Shown here piece by piece: positions 6,357 to 13,860 of a DNA stretch of 24,181 bases (position 1 is the first letter of the stretch; each line of letters starts with the position of its first letter). The notes under the pieces are model-generated. The model worked only from the letters and a program-made list of their open reading frames with translations, was not told the DNA's origin and did no database searches. Source of the stretch: CAVQLX01 sp046727715 (GTDB lineage: Bacteria; Desulfobacterota; Binatia; DP-6); NCBI GenBank assembly GCA_046727715.1, contig JBKPDC010000099.1, positions 1-24,181 on the forward strand, in the 5' to 3' direction. Made by a program: the position numbers and the translations under genes.

Positions 6357-7901
6357 GTGCGCATCTACCTGGTGACCCCCCGGAATCCGCCGAGCTTCTG
6401 GACCTACGACCACGTCCTGCCGGCGCTGGGGAAGCGTTGCATCTTCCCGAACCTGTCGATGCCGACGGTGGCCGGCCTCACGTCGCCGGAGCACGAGGTG
6501 ATCCTGTGCGACGAGAACGTCGAGCAGGTGGATCTCGACATCGACGCCGACATCGTCGGGATCACCGGGTACGTCATTCACCGCGACCGCATGCTCGAGC
6601 TCATCGAGGCCTTCCGCGCGCGCGGCCGCTTCGTCGTGGTCGGCGGCCCGTACGCCTCCCTCTGCCCGGAGGACCTGCGCGGTCGTTGCGACGTGCTCTT
6701 CGTGGACGAAGCCGAGGAGACCTGGCCGCAGTTCCTGCGCGACTACGCGGCCGGTGCCTGGCAGGCGGAGTACTGCCCCGCCGAGAAGCCCGACCTCACG
6801 TGCTCCCCGATGCCGCGCTTCGACCTCTTGCGGGTGGATCGCTACCACGCGCTCACCATCCAGTTCGCGCGCGGCTGCCCCTTCAGCTGCGAGTTCTGCG
6901 ACATCATCGTCGTCTACGGCCGCCGCCCGCGTGCCAAGAGGGTGGCGCAGGTGATGGCGGAGATCGAGGAGTGCCATCGGCTGGGGGCGAAACAGGTCTT
7001 CCTGGTGGACGACAACTTCATCGGGAACAAGAAGCTCGCCAAGGAGCTGCTGCGCGCCATCGCCGCGTGGAGCGCCGCCCGTGGCCACCCCATCCACTTC
7101 AACACCGAGGTGTCGCTCAACGTGGCGCAGGACGACGAGCTGCTCACACTGCTGCGCGCGGCGCACTTCACGACCGTCTTCATCGGCATCGAGAGTCCGC
7201 GGCCGGCGTCGCTCGTCGAGACCAAGAAGACGCAGAACCTGCGCGGCGACCTCGTCGCCAGCGTGCGCAAGGTGCAGTCGTACGGTATCCAGGTGCAAGC
7301 GGGGATGATCGTGGGCTTCGACAACGACGACCCGACCATCTTCGACGAGCAGCTGCGGTTCATCCACGATGCCCGCATCCCGGTGTCGATGACCGGCATG
7401 CTGCAGGCGATGCCGAAGACGCCGCTCCATGCCCGGGTGGCCGCCGAGGGCCGCCTCGTCGGGGAGTCGACCGGCGACCAGTTCGTCTTCTCCAACATCC
7501 TCCCGCGCAGCATGACCCGGCTCGAGCTCTATCGCGGGTACCGCGAGCTGGTGACCAAGCTCTACGACTTCCGCGCCTTTCGCGAGCGCGCGATGGCCTA
7601 TCTCCTCGGCAAGGGCGCCGAGGTCGGCCGCAGCCTCGCCATCGGGCGTGGGGAGCTGCGACTCTTTGCGCGCATCCTGTGGCGCACGGTGGTGCGCGCA
7701 TCGCCTCGCCGCGCCTGGTTCACGGTGTCGCTGCTGGCGTCGATCCTGCTGCGCCGGCCATCGGTCTTCGTCGACGCCGTCAGCCTCGCGATCGTGCACC
7801 AGGCCCTCTACGACTACGTGCGCGGCCTGCGCCGCCATCTCGACCGCGCGATCGCGGAGCTGGAAGCCCGCGACGCGACCCCCGCGGTGCAAGCAGGTTG
7901 A
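6357..7901 (+). CDS. B12-binding radical SAM protein with DUF4070 domain (HpnP-like class)
   Basis: 514 residues. GTG at 6357 is preferred because GAGGAG lies about 5 bases upstream; the in-frame GTG at 6342 lacks this. Residues ~1-140 form a cobalamin-binding Rossmann domain ('DIVGITGYVIHR', 'FVVVGGPYASL', 'DVLFVDEAEETWPQF'), without the classic DxHxxG. The radical SAM core has C174-x3-C178-x2-C181 within 'RGCPFSCEFCDIIVVYGRRPR', then 'FLVDDNFIGNKK', 'FNTEVSLN' and 'FIGIESPR'. The C-terminal DUF4070 part starts near residue 370, and a hydrophobic/basic segment lies near the end. Relatives include hopanoid C-2 methylase HpnP and many uncharacterised C-methylases. A methyl or other radical transfer to a lipid-like or biosynthetic substrate is plausible; the substrate is unknown, and no hopanoid gene is adjacent. 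Confidence 0.9.
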   Translation: MRIYLVTPRNPPSFWTYDHVLPALGKRCIFPNLSMPTVAGLTSPEHEVILCDENVEQVDLDIDADIVGITGYVIHRDRMLELIEAFRARGRFVVVGGPYASLCPEDLRGRCDVLFVDEAEETWPQFLRDYAAGAWQAEYCPAEKPDLTCSPMPRFDLLRVDRYHALTIQFARGCPFSCEFCDIIVVYGRRPRAKRVAQVMAEIEECHRLGAKQVFLVDDNFIGNKKLAKELLRAIAAWSAARGHPIHFNTEVSLNVAQDDELLTLLRAAHFTTVFIGIESPRPASLVETKKTQNLRGDLVASVRKVQSYGIQVQAGMIVGFDNDDPTIFDEQLRFIHDARIPVSMTGMLQAMPKTPLHARVAAEGRLVGESTGDQFVFSNILPRSMTRLELYRGYRELVTKLYDFRAFRERAMAYLLGKGAEVGRSLAIGRGELRLFARILWRTVVRASPRRAWFTVSLLASILLRRPSVFVDAVSLAIVHQALYDYVRGLRRHLDRAIAELEARDATPAVQAG

Positions 7902-7938
7902 GGGCGGTCGCGGGGCCTCTCGTGGTGGTGCGGACCAC

Positions 7939-7961
7939 GGCTGGACGCGAGAAGTCCAGCC
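7939..7961 (+). terminator. Short hairpin downstream of the radical SAM gene
   Basis: Arms GGCTGGAC (7939-7946) and GTCCAGCC (7954-7961) pair perfectly around a 7-base loop, 38 bases after the radical SAM stop. No T-tract follows. It may help end that transcript. Confidence 0.35.
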
Positions 7962-8038
7962 CCTCGGCGATAAAGTCGAGAGCGACAGCTTCCGCCGGTA
8001 GCAGCGTTCCGCGGCACCAAGGATCGCGACCATGAGGC

Positions 8039-8073
8039 GGGACGGGGTGCCGGCCAGAACGGCACCCCGTCCC
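8039..8073 (+). terminator. Strong hairpin upstream of the copper-type operon
   Basis: A perfect 14-bp GC-rich stem (8039-8052 with 8060-8073) with loop GCCAGAA lies 62 bases before the first gene of the next operon and 137 bases after the radical SAM stop. It lacks a T-tract. It is either the main terminator of the upstream gene or, if the operon promoter lies further upstream, a leader structure. Confidence 0.5.
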
Positions 8074-8134
8074 CGACTTGCTCGTGCGCGGGGGGTCCCG
8101 TAATGGAGGCGGTGGGCACCCGGTGTCAGGAGCG

Positions 8135-8554
8135 ATGATCAAGAGGCGTCGCGGGAGAGCGGCCACCGGTCGCCGCGTTCGTCAGGCCGCGCTCGCGTTG
8201 CTAGTGGCGCTGGGCCTCCCCTTCGTGCCCGTGGCATGCCTCTGCGATCAGGCGATCGCGGCCGCCCGCATGGGTACCGCAGACGCATCGGGCCACTGCC
8301 ACGGAGCGCCGCCCCACCGCGCGCCCCACGGGACATCGGACCACGCCCCGGACTGCGCGCACTGCCACGCCACCTTCGGCCCCGGGACGGCGGCCCAGGT
8401 GGCAGGGCCGTCCGCCTGCCAGTCGACGGTGCTTCCGAGCGATCTGGCAACGGTGATCGCCGAGGCGGCCGCGGCGCACCCGAGGGCAGCCCGGCGCACG
8501 GAATCTCCGCCCGGGCACGCGCTGCTCCGGTCGAAGTGCGTCCTGCAGCTCTGA
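8135..8554 (+). CDS. Cys/His-rich small membrane or exported protein (DUF2946-like)
   Basis: 139 residues from ATG 8135 (AGGAG only 2 bases upstream; GTG at 8123 is an alternative start). A very basic N-terminus (KRRRGRAATGRRVR) precedes a hydrophobic helix, residues ~18-34. The central part is rich in potential metal ligands: 'CLC', 'GHCHG', 'HRAPHG', 'DHAPDCAHCH'. The C-terminal half is plain. Small proteins of this plan (DUF2946 group) often sit in copper-resistance clusters, and this one leads an operon with a TolC-family protein and a multicopper oxidase. I therefore infer periplasmic metal binding. The DUF assignment is tentative. Confidence 0.65.
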   Translation: MIKRRRGRAATGRRVRQAALALLVALGLPFVPVACLCDQAIAAARMGTADASGHCHGAPPHRAPHGTSDHAPDCAHCHATFGPGTAAQVAGPSACQSTVLPSDLATVIAEAAAAHPRAARRTESPPGHALLRSKCVLQL

Positions 8555-8655
8555 GCCGGTCCTCTCGTTGAACGGCCCCCTCCGGGCCCCAGCCAGCCGG
8601 CTCACACTGGTGCCGCGCGCGGCGCGCAGTCCGGCTGCTCTCGAGAGGACTCTCC

Positions 8656-8880
8656 ATGGTTCGTCGCTTGTTCTGGAGCGCGCTCCCGGCCGCGCTCGCG
8701 GGCTGCGCCACCGGCACGCTCGCTCCCCTGGAAGCCACCCACCCTGCCAGTCCCCTCGCGGTCGAGGCGCCCGCGCCGCGGCCGTCCTCGGTCCTGGTGC
8801 AGCCCACCAGCGCTCCCGGCCAGATGACCGTCGTCCCGGCGGACGAGGGCGAGGCACACCAGCACGGCCATGCGCACTAG
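8656..8880 (+). CDS. Small lipoprotein with His-rich C-terminus
   Basis: 74 residues. Signal peptide with lipobox LAGC (Cys17), then a Pro/Ala-rich stretch without evident fold, ending in 'EAHQHGHAH', four His in the last seven residues. An AGAGG element lies about 7 bases before the ATG. Its final codons overlap the start of the TolC-family gene by 11 bases (8870-8880), so translation is probably coupled. I do not recognise a named family. In a copper-type cluster, a lipid-anchored His tail suggests a metal-binding accessory. Confidence 0.65.
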   Translation: MVRRLFWSALPAALAGCATGTLAPLEATHPASPLAVEAPAPRPSSVLVQPTSAPGQMTVVPADEGEAHQHGHAH

Positions 8881-10315
8881 CGCCTGCCAGATCGTGCTGT
8901 TGACCAGCGCGCTCGCCGGGTGCGCGACGATCGTGCCGAAGCCTGGTTTCGAGACGGTGAGCGATCTCGTCAGCGAGCGCAGCCCTGGCCGCGCGATCGC
9001 GTGGAACCAGGGAACGCCCGAGGATCAGGCTGCGGCGCAACGCGTGCAAGAGCTGCTGGCGCAGGAGCTGACCGTCGACGCGGCGATCCAGGTCGCGCTG
9101 CTCGAAAACCGCACCTTGCAGGCGGTGTACGAGCAGCTCGGCATCGCGCAGGCCGACCTCGTGCAGGCCGGACTGCTCGAGAATCCGATCCTGGCCGCCG
9201 ACGTCCGCTTCCCCACCGCCGAAGCCGCCTTCGTCGGCGCGGGGATGGGGCTCGTGCAGGAGTTCATCTCGATCCTGCAGATCCCCCTCAAGAAGCGCGT
9301 CGCCGAGGCGGCCTTCGAGGAGGCGAAGCTCACGGCCTCGGCGGCGGTCATCGACCTCGTCCTGGCGGTGAAGCGCGCCTTCTACCGGTTGCAGGGCGCG
9401 GAGCAGCTGCTGGAGCTGCGTCGCACCGTCGTGGAAGCGAGCGGGCTGTCGGCCGACGTCGCTCGACGCCAGCACGAAGCCGGGAACATCACCGACCTCG
9501 AGCTGGCCAACGAGACTGCGCTCTTCGAGCAGGCCCGCGCCGACCTGGCCCGGACCGAGACCGAGGTCGCCGAGGATCGCGAGGAGCTGACGGCGTTGAT
9601 GGGCCTGTGGGGCACGGCGACGCGCTGGCGGATCGCTCCCCGGCTGCCCGAGCTGCCACGCGAGGCGATCGCTCCCGAGGGTCTCGAGACGCGGGCCGTA
9701 TCGCAGCGGCTCGATCTCGCGGCGGCGCGCCAGCGCATCCAGGGCATGCTGCTGTCGCGCGATCTCACCGCGTGGTTCCGGTTGATCCCGACGGCCGGGC
9801 TCGGCGTCGCGGCAGAGCGCGAGGTGGACAACGGCGTCTGGTCCGTCGGTCCCGCCGTCGAGCTGCCGCTCCCGATCTTCGATCAGGGCCAGGCGGCGCT
9901 GGCGAACCGGTCGGCACAGGTCCGGCAGCGCCAGCACCAGCATGCCGCCCTCGCGGTGGCGATCCGCTCACAGGTCCGGCGCACGTGGACACGCATGGAG
10001 CAGGCGCGCGCGCTCGCCGTGCACTACTGGGACGTGCTGCTGCCACTGCGCGTGAAGGTCCTGCAGCAAACGCAGCTCGAGTACAACGCGATGCTCACCG
10101 GGGTCTTTCAGCTTCTGACCGCCAAGCGCGACGAGATCGACGCCGGCCGCGGCTACATCGAGGCGCTGCGTGACTACTGGATCGCCCACACCGACTTGGA
10201 GAGCGCCCTCGGTGGCGAGCTGGCGCTCGCCGAGCCGCCACCGGCGTCGCCCATTCCGCCGGCACCCGGGAGCGACGAGCACCCGCAACCGCACCAGCAT
10301 CACCATGGAGGGTAA
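8870..10315 (+). CDS. TolC-family outer-membrane factor (lipoprotein, CusC-like)
   Basis: 481 residues from ATG 8870, inside the end of the preceding gene. Signal peptide with lipobox LAGC (Cys18), as in CusC/OprM-type outer-membrane factors. Two long coiled-coil repeats are visible: 'LTVDAAIQVALLENRTLQAVYEQLGIAQADLVQAGLL' then 'NPIL' opens the first, and 'LDLAAARQRIQ' starts the second. Alternating beta strands follow ('ADVRFP', 'GVWSVGPAVELPLPIFDQGQAA'). 'FEQARADLARTE' and 'YNAMLTGVFQLLTAKR' are typical of the family. The C-terminus is His-rich (DEHPQPHQHHHGG). No RND pump or membrane-fusion gene is in this window, so the inner-membrane partner must be encoded elsewhere. Together with the following oxidase it suggests periplasmic copper handling. 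Confidence 0.92.
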   Translation: MRTSACQIVLLTSALAGCATIVPKPGFETVSDLVSERSPGRAIAWNQGTPEDQAAAQRVQELLAQELTVDAAIQVALLENRTLQAVYEQLGIAQADLVQAGLLENPILAADVRFPTAEAAFVGAGMGLVQEFISILQIPLKKRVAEAAFEEAKLTASAAVIDLVLAVKRAFYRLQGAEQLLELRRTVVEASGLSADVARRQHEAGNITDLELANETALFEQARADLARTETEVAEDREELTALMGLWGTATRWRIAPRLPELPREAIAPEGLETRAVSQRLDLAAARQRIQGMLLSRDLTAWFRLIPTAGLGVAAEREVDNGVWSVGPAVELPLPIFDQGQAALANRSAQVRQRQHQHAALAVAIRSQVRRTWTRMEQARALAVHYWDVLLPLRVKVLQQTQLEYNAMLTGVFQLLTAKRDEIDAGRGYIEALRDYWIAHTDLESALGGELALAEPPPASPIPPAPGSDEHPQPHQHHHGG

Positions 10316-10319
10316 GACC

Positions 10320-11615
10320 GTGTTGTCGAGACGAGACGTGCTCGTAACTGGCGCGACCGCCGTGGCGGGCGCCGCCCTGTCCAGCGCAGACCGCGCGCAG
10401 GCGCAGGTTCCCCTCACCCCGCCACCGAGGGACGAGCGTCCTCCCGGATCTTACACGCCGGTCACGGCTCCGAACGGTGCCACCTTGCCGTGGAAGCTCG
10501 TGGACGGCGTGAAGGTCTATCACCTGATCGCCGAGCCGTTCGCGCAGCAGTTCGCACCCGGACTGGAGGTGGACTGCTGGGGGTACAACGGGCGCACGCC
10601 AGGACCCGTGATCGAGGCGGTCGAGGGCGACACGGTGCGCATCTACGTCACCAACCGTCTTCCCGAGCCGACGAGTGTCCACTGGCACGGCATCCTGCTG
10701 CCGAACGGGATGGACGGCGTCTCCGGGTTGAACCAGCGTCCGATTCCCGCCGGCCAGACCTTCAAGTACGAGTTCACGCTCCGCCAGTCGGGGAGCTACA
10801 TGTACCACTCCCACTTCGACGAGATGCTGCAGATGGGGATGGGCATGATGGGCATGTTCGTCATCCATCCGGGCGCGCCGGAAACACCACGCATCGACCG
10901 CGACTTCGCGATCATGCTGAGCGAGTGGGCGATCAAGCCCGGCGCCCGCAAGCCGGACACGACGGTGATGACCGACTTCAACGTCCTCACCATGAACGGC
11001 AAGGCGTTTCCCGCCACCGCGCCACTGGTCGCGCGCACTGGCCAGCGCGTCCGCATCCGCCTCGGCAACCTCGGCGCCACCGACCACCACCCGATCCACA
11101 TTCACGGCTACAACTTCACGATCACCGGCACGGACGGCGGCCGCATCCCGGCGTCCGCCCAGTGGCCCGAGACGACCGTGCTCGTCTCCGTCGGCACCAC
11201 GCGCGACATCGAGTTCGTGGCCGACGTCCCGGGTGACTGGGCGTTTCACTGTCACATGACCCACCACACGATGAACCAGATGGGGCACGACATCCCGAAC
11301 ATGCTCGGCGTGAAGCCCGGCCGGCTCGACAAGCAAGTCCGGCGCCTGCTGCCCGACTACATGACGATGGGGCAGACCGGCATGGGCAACATGGCGGGGA
11401 TGGCGCAGGCGATGGGAGTCCCGCGCAACAGCATCCCCATGCTCGGCAGCCCGGGCCCCTTCGGCTACATCGACATGGGCGGCATGTTCACGATCATCAA
11501 GGTCCGCGACGCCATCACGAGCTACGACGACCCCGGCTGGTACCGGCACCCCGGGGGGACGGTCGCCGAGCCCGCGTCGGCGGCTGAGCTGCGCGCCGAC
11601 GGAATCAAGGTGTGA
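10320..11615 (+). CDS. Tat-exported multicopper oxidase (two-domain-like spacing)
   Basis: 431 residues from GTG 10320, chosen because GGAGG sits 8 bases upstream inside the end of the TolC gene; an in-frame ATG at 10305 without such a site would add five residues. 'LSRRDVLVTG' is a twin-arginine signal. Copper motifs: H121-W-H123-G, H163-S-H165, H257-P-I-H260-I-H262-G, and H310-C311-H312 with H316 and Met321, i.e. a type 1 site plus a trinuclear centre. The first and last motifs are only ~190 residues apart, as in two-domain oxidases, against ~400 in CueO-type enzymes. A Met/Gly-rich tail (~residues 340-395) follows the last motif. It probably oxidises Cu(I) in the periplasm and is the last gene of the cluster. 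Related proteins are commonly annotated as copper oxidases. Confidence 0.92.
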   Translation: MLSRRDVLVTGATAVAGAALSSADRAQAQVPLTPPPRDERPPGSYTPVTAPNGATLPWKLVDGVKVYHLIAEPFAQQFAPGLEVDCWGYNGRTPGPVIEAVEGDTVRIYVTNRLPEPTSVHWHGILLPNGMDGVSGLNQRPIPAGQTFKYEFTLRQSGSYMYHSHFDEMLQMGMGMMGMFVIHPGAPETPRIDRDFAIMLSEWAIKPGARKPDTTVMTDFNVLTMNGKAFPATAPLVARTGQRVRIRLGNLGATDHHPIHIHGYNFTITGTDGGRIPASAQWPETTVLVSVGTTRDIEFVADVPGDWAFHCHMTHHTMNQMGHDIPNMLGVKPGRLDKQVRRLLPDYMTMGQTGMGNMAGMAQAMGVPRNSIPMLGSPGPFGYIDMGGMFTIIKVRDAITSYDDPGWYRHPGGTVAEPASAAELRADGIKV

Positions 11616-11627
11616 GCCTCGAGCCTC

Positions 11628-12404
11628 TCAGGGCGCATCCGCGCGCAGTAGCGTACGGAGTTCGTCGCGCGGGACGACGACCTCGACGCCCCCGCCGTCG
11701 TCCCAGCGGAACGTGACCGCGTCGGGGCAGACCAGCACGCTGTCCGGCGCCCCGGCGCTCCGGTCCGGTGCCTCGGTATTCCGAGTCCAGACACCCGGTG
11801 CGGCGCCCGGCGCGGCACGCCGCCGGTGCTCGAGGTCGGCGAGCAGCTGCCCGCGCTGCTCGGGCGCCACGAGCGCGTCGAGCCCGAGAGGCGCTCCGGT
11901 GTGCGTGTCGAAGCTCGCATACTGGATGTGCTCGATCGGCCGCGCGCCGCCGGTGAACGCCTGCTCGGACGCCACGAGCCCCTGAACGCGCTCGGTGTTG
12001 CACGCGACGGCCAGGCGGCGCCGGAGCTCCCAGCGGGCCCGATAATCGGGCGTGTTCCGTTGAATCTCGCGATATGCCTCGTAGAGGTCCTCGCGGAGCG
12101 CCTCCGCGTCCGCTGGCGGCCCGGCGTCGCTGACGGGTCGGAGCACGGTGGCGCGGATGAACTGGGTGACGGCGCGTGTCAGCTCCACGGTCGCGCGCGT
12201 CGGCTCGACGTACTCGACCTCGATGTGCACGCAGGCTACTGGCGTGCCGCTCGGATCGATGCATCCCGCCAGCGACGACTGGAAGCTGCGGTGCACGTAG
12301 TCGACGCGCGGCGCGGCGTCTTCGGGCCGGTCCGCCCGGCGGAGGCAGCCCGCGCACGCCGCCGCCAGGGCGGCGATGAGCAGGGCTGTCTCCCGCGTCG
12401 TCAC
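11628..12404 (-). CDS. RsiV/DUF3298-like lipoprotein
   Basis: 258 residues from GTG 12404, which overlaps the stop of the thioesterase gene (GTGA, 12401-12404). The hydrophobic leader ends in AAACAGC, giving a lipoprotein Cys at residue 16 or 19. The mature part opens with Cys-containing strands ('GCIDPSGTPVACVHIEVEYVE') and a helix ('DLYEAYREIQRN..Y'). The C-terminal half has the DUF3298 plan: 'IEHIQYASFDTHTGAPLGLDALV', then 'VLVCPDAVTFRWDD' and 'VVVPRDELRTLL'. In RsiV this domain binds lysozyme and regulates an ECF sigma factor, but here there is no N-terminal anti-sigma part or sigma gene, so it is more likely a surface lipoprotein. It is convergent with the oxidase gene, 12 bases away. 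Confidence 0.72.
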   Translation of the reverse strand: MTTRETALLIAALAAACAGCLRRADRPEDAAPRVDYVHRSFQSSLAGCIDPSGTPVACVHIEVEYVEPTRATVELTRAVTQFIRATVLRPVSDAGPPADAEALREDLYEAYREIQRNTPDYRARWELRRRLAVACNTERVQGLVASEQAFTGGARPIEHIQYASFDTHTGAPLGLDALVAPEQRGQLLADLEHRRRAAPGAAPGVWTRNTEAPDRSAGAPDSVLVCPDAVTFRWDDGGGVEVVVPRDELRTLLRADAP

Positions 12405-12853
12405 TCGCGCTTCACCCCCACGGGCTCTCCGGCAAGCTCTGACCCGGGCTCGAGGCACAGAAGCCGCACCCGGCCCGAGGACACGATGCGTCCCTGCTCG
12501 TCGCGTGCCACGGCCTCCCAGAGCTGACTTCGCCGTCCCCGCGTGACCGGCGTCGCCCGGATCGTCACCTTCCCGGTGCGCACGGCGCGCACGAAGCTGG
12601 TGTGGTTCTCGAGACCGACCACCGAGCGGCCGTGCACCATGGCATCCAGAGCTGCTCCGGTCGAGCAGACGGTCTCGACGGCGCTGCAGTGCACGCCGCC
12701 GTGCACGATCCCGTACCCTTGATGGTGCCGCGGAGCGACCTCGTACTCGGCGATCACCTCGTCGCCTGAGGCGCGCACGATGCGAATCCCCAGCACGCCG
12801 TCCCAGCCGGCCAGCGGCTGCTCTGCGAGGGGGGATGCGGTGTCGTTGGCCAT
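12401..12853 (-). CDS. PaaI-type hotdog thioesterase
   Basis: 150 residues from ATG 12853 (GAGGAG 2 bases upstream). It is a single hotdog domain: 'LGIRIVRASGDEVIAEYEV', the active-site region 'GIVHGGVHCSAVETVCSTGA' with H51-G-G and Glu60, 'VGLENHTSFVRAVRTGKVTIRATPVTRG', and a terminal 'ARDEQGRIVSSGRVRLLCLE'. The family hydrolyses acyl-CoA, often aromatic or short-chain, in the cytoplasm; the acyl group here is unknown. It is translationally coupled to a lipoprotein gene with no obvious functional link. It diverges from the BON-LysM gene, with 107 bases between. Confidence 0.9.
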   Translation of the reverse strand: MANDTASPLAEQPLAGWDGVLGIRIVRASGDEVIAEYEVAPRHHQGYGIVHGGVHCSAVETVCSTGAALDAMVHGRSVVGLENHTSFVRAVRTGKVTIRATPVTRGRRSQLWEAVARDEQGRIVSSGRVRLLCLEPGSELAGEPVGVKRE

Positions 12854-12960
12854 CGCTCCTCACCTATCCCGGCGCCGGCGCCGAGGCCATCTCCACGTCC
12901 CGAAAAGGGGGTCGCCAGACCGCGCCGCGTGTGCTTGATGAAGGGACAAGGAGGTTGCCA

Positions 12961-13434
12961 ATGGGTCTCATCGACTTCGTGGTCAATGCGGGCAAGAAGC
13001 TCTTTGGCGCCGGTGAGGCAGAGGCTGCCAAGTCCCCGGATCCCGCCGTGCTGTCGAAGCGTTCGAGCGCGCTCGAGAACGAGATCAAGTCGCTCGGCCT
13101 CAACGTGGAGGGGCTCAAGATCAAGATGGCGGAGCAGACCGTGTACGTGCGCGGCAAGGTCAAGACACAAGCCGAAAAGGAGAAGGTCGTGCTGGCGCTC
13201 GGCAACGTCGAGGGGGTCGCCAAGGTGGACGACGGCGGCCTCGAGGTGGCCAGCGCCGGTGGCGCGGCGCGCATGTACACCGTGCAGCGGGGTGACACGC
13301 TGTCGAAGATCGCCAAGGAGCAGTACGGCGACGCCAACAAGTACGCGGCGATCTTCGAGGCCAACAAGCCGATGCTCACGCACCCGGACAAGATCTACCC
13401 GGGCCAGGTGCTGCGCATCCCGCCGCAGGGATAG
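12961..13434 (+). CDS. kbp: BON-LysM protein (Kbp/YgaU)
   Basis: 157 residues from ATG 12961 with AAGGAGG 6 bases upstream. The start 'MGLIDFVVNAGKKLFG' is typical of Kbp/YgaU. A BON domain spans residues ~33-95 ('LEGLKIKMAEQTVYVRGKV'-type strand, ending 'GNVEGVAKVDD'). A LysM domain spans ~104-155 ('MYTVQRGDTLSKIAKEQYGDANKYAAIFEAN...IYPGQVLRIP'). E. coli Kbp (149 aa) is a cytoplasmic potassium-binding protein induced in stress. There is no signal peptide, consistent with that. Its stop lies 3 bases from the convergent queD stop. Confidence 0.93.
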   Translation: MGLIDFVVNAGKKLFGAGEAEAAKSPDPAVLSKRSSALENEIKSLGLNVEGLKIKMAEQTVYVRGKVKTQAEKEKVVLALGNVEGVAKVDDGGLEVASAGGAARMYTVQRGDTLSKIAKEQYGDANKYAAIFEANKPMLTHPDKIYPGQVLRIPPQG

Positions 13435-13437
13435 GCG

Positions 13438-13860
13438 TCAGAGCGACGCCTCCGCGATCCCGTTCTCGGTCTCGTAGAGCGTCACCTTGACCAGCCGGAC
13501 GCCCGACCCGGCGAGGGCGCGGGGCCCGACCACGCGCAGGAGATGGTCAGCGAGATTCTCCGCGGTGGGATTGGCGGGCAGCAGGTAGGTCTTCTGACCC
13601 ACCACCTCGGCGAGCGCGCGGCGCGCCTCGACGTCGTCCTGCCAGACCACGAAGCCGTGGTCCCACTCGCGCTCGATCCAGCCGCCGATACGGTCTTTCA
13701 GGACGCCGAAGTCGATGACGCGGCCGACGGTGTCGAGGTCGTCCGCCGCTGCCGTCACGAAGGCCACGAAGTTGTGGCCGTGCAGATGACGGCACTTGCC
13801 CTCGTGCCCGAACACGCGATGGCCGGCGGCGAACTGGATGCGGCGAGCGGCGGTGATCAT
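13438..13860 (-). CDS. queD: 6-carboxy-tetrahydropterin synthase / PTPS family (QueD)
   Basis: 140 residues from ATG 13860 with AGGAG 5 bases upstream. Zinc ligands are H14 ('AAGHR'), H27 and H29 ('HLHGHN'); the catalytic Cys23 lies in 'GKCRHLHGHN'. 'GRVIDFGVLK', 'WDHGFVVWQDD' and 'LPANPTAENLA' with terminal 'KVTLYETENG' (Glu of the substrate pocket) complete the family pattern. QueD makes 6-carboxy-5,6,7,8-tetrahydropterin in the queuosine/7-deazaguanine pathway; other queuosine genes are not in the window. A related pterin role cannot be excluded. Its start overlaps the stop of the cytochrome gene (ATGA, 13857-13860), an unexpected pairing. Confidence 0.9.
   Translation of the reverse strand: MITAARRIQFAAGHRVFGHEGKCRHLHGHNFVAFVTAAADDLDTVGRVIDFGVLKDRIGGWIEREWDHGFVVWQDDVEARRALAEVVGQKTYLLPANPTAENLADHLLRVVGPRALAGSGVRLVKVTLYETENGIAEASL

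Noticed and set aside
6357..7901. Naming the radical SAM gene hpnP
   Set aside because: DUF4070 proteins include many non-hopanoid enzymes and no hopanoid genes are nearby, so a symbol is not justified.
6174..8033. Long minus-strand frame continuous with the DJ-1 gene, antisense to the radical SAM gene
   Set aside because: The DJ-1 protein has a clear start at 6173 with a strong ribosome site; the upstream extension is low-complexity antisense of a conserved enzyme.
11628..12404. Anti-sigma factor RsiV proper
   Set aside because: Only the C-terminal DUF3298-type region is similar; a lipoprotein leader replaces the cytoplasmic anti-sigma part, and no sigma factor gene is adjacent.
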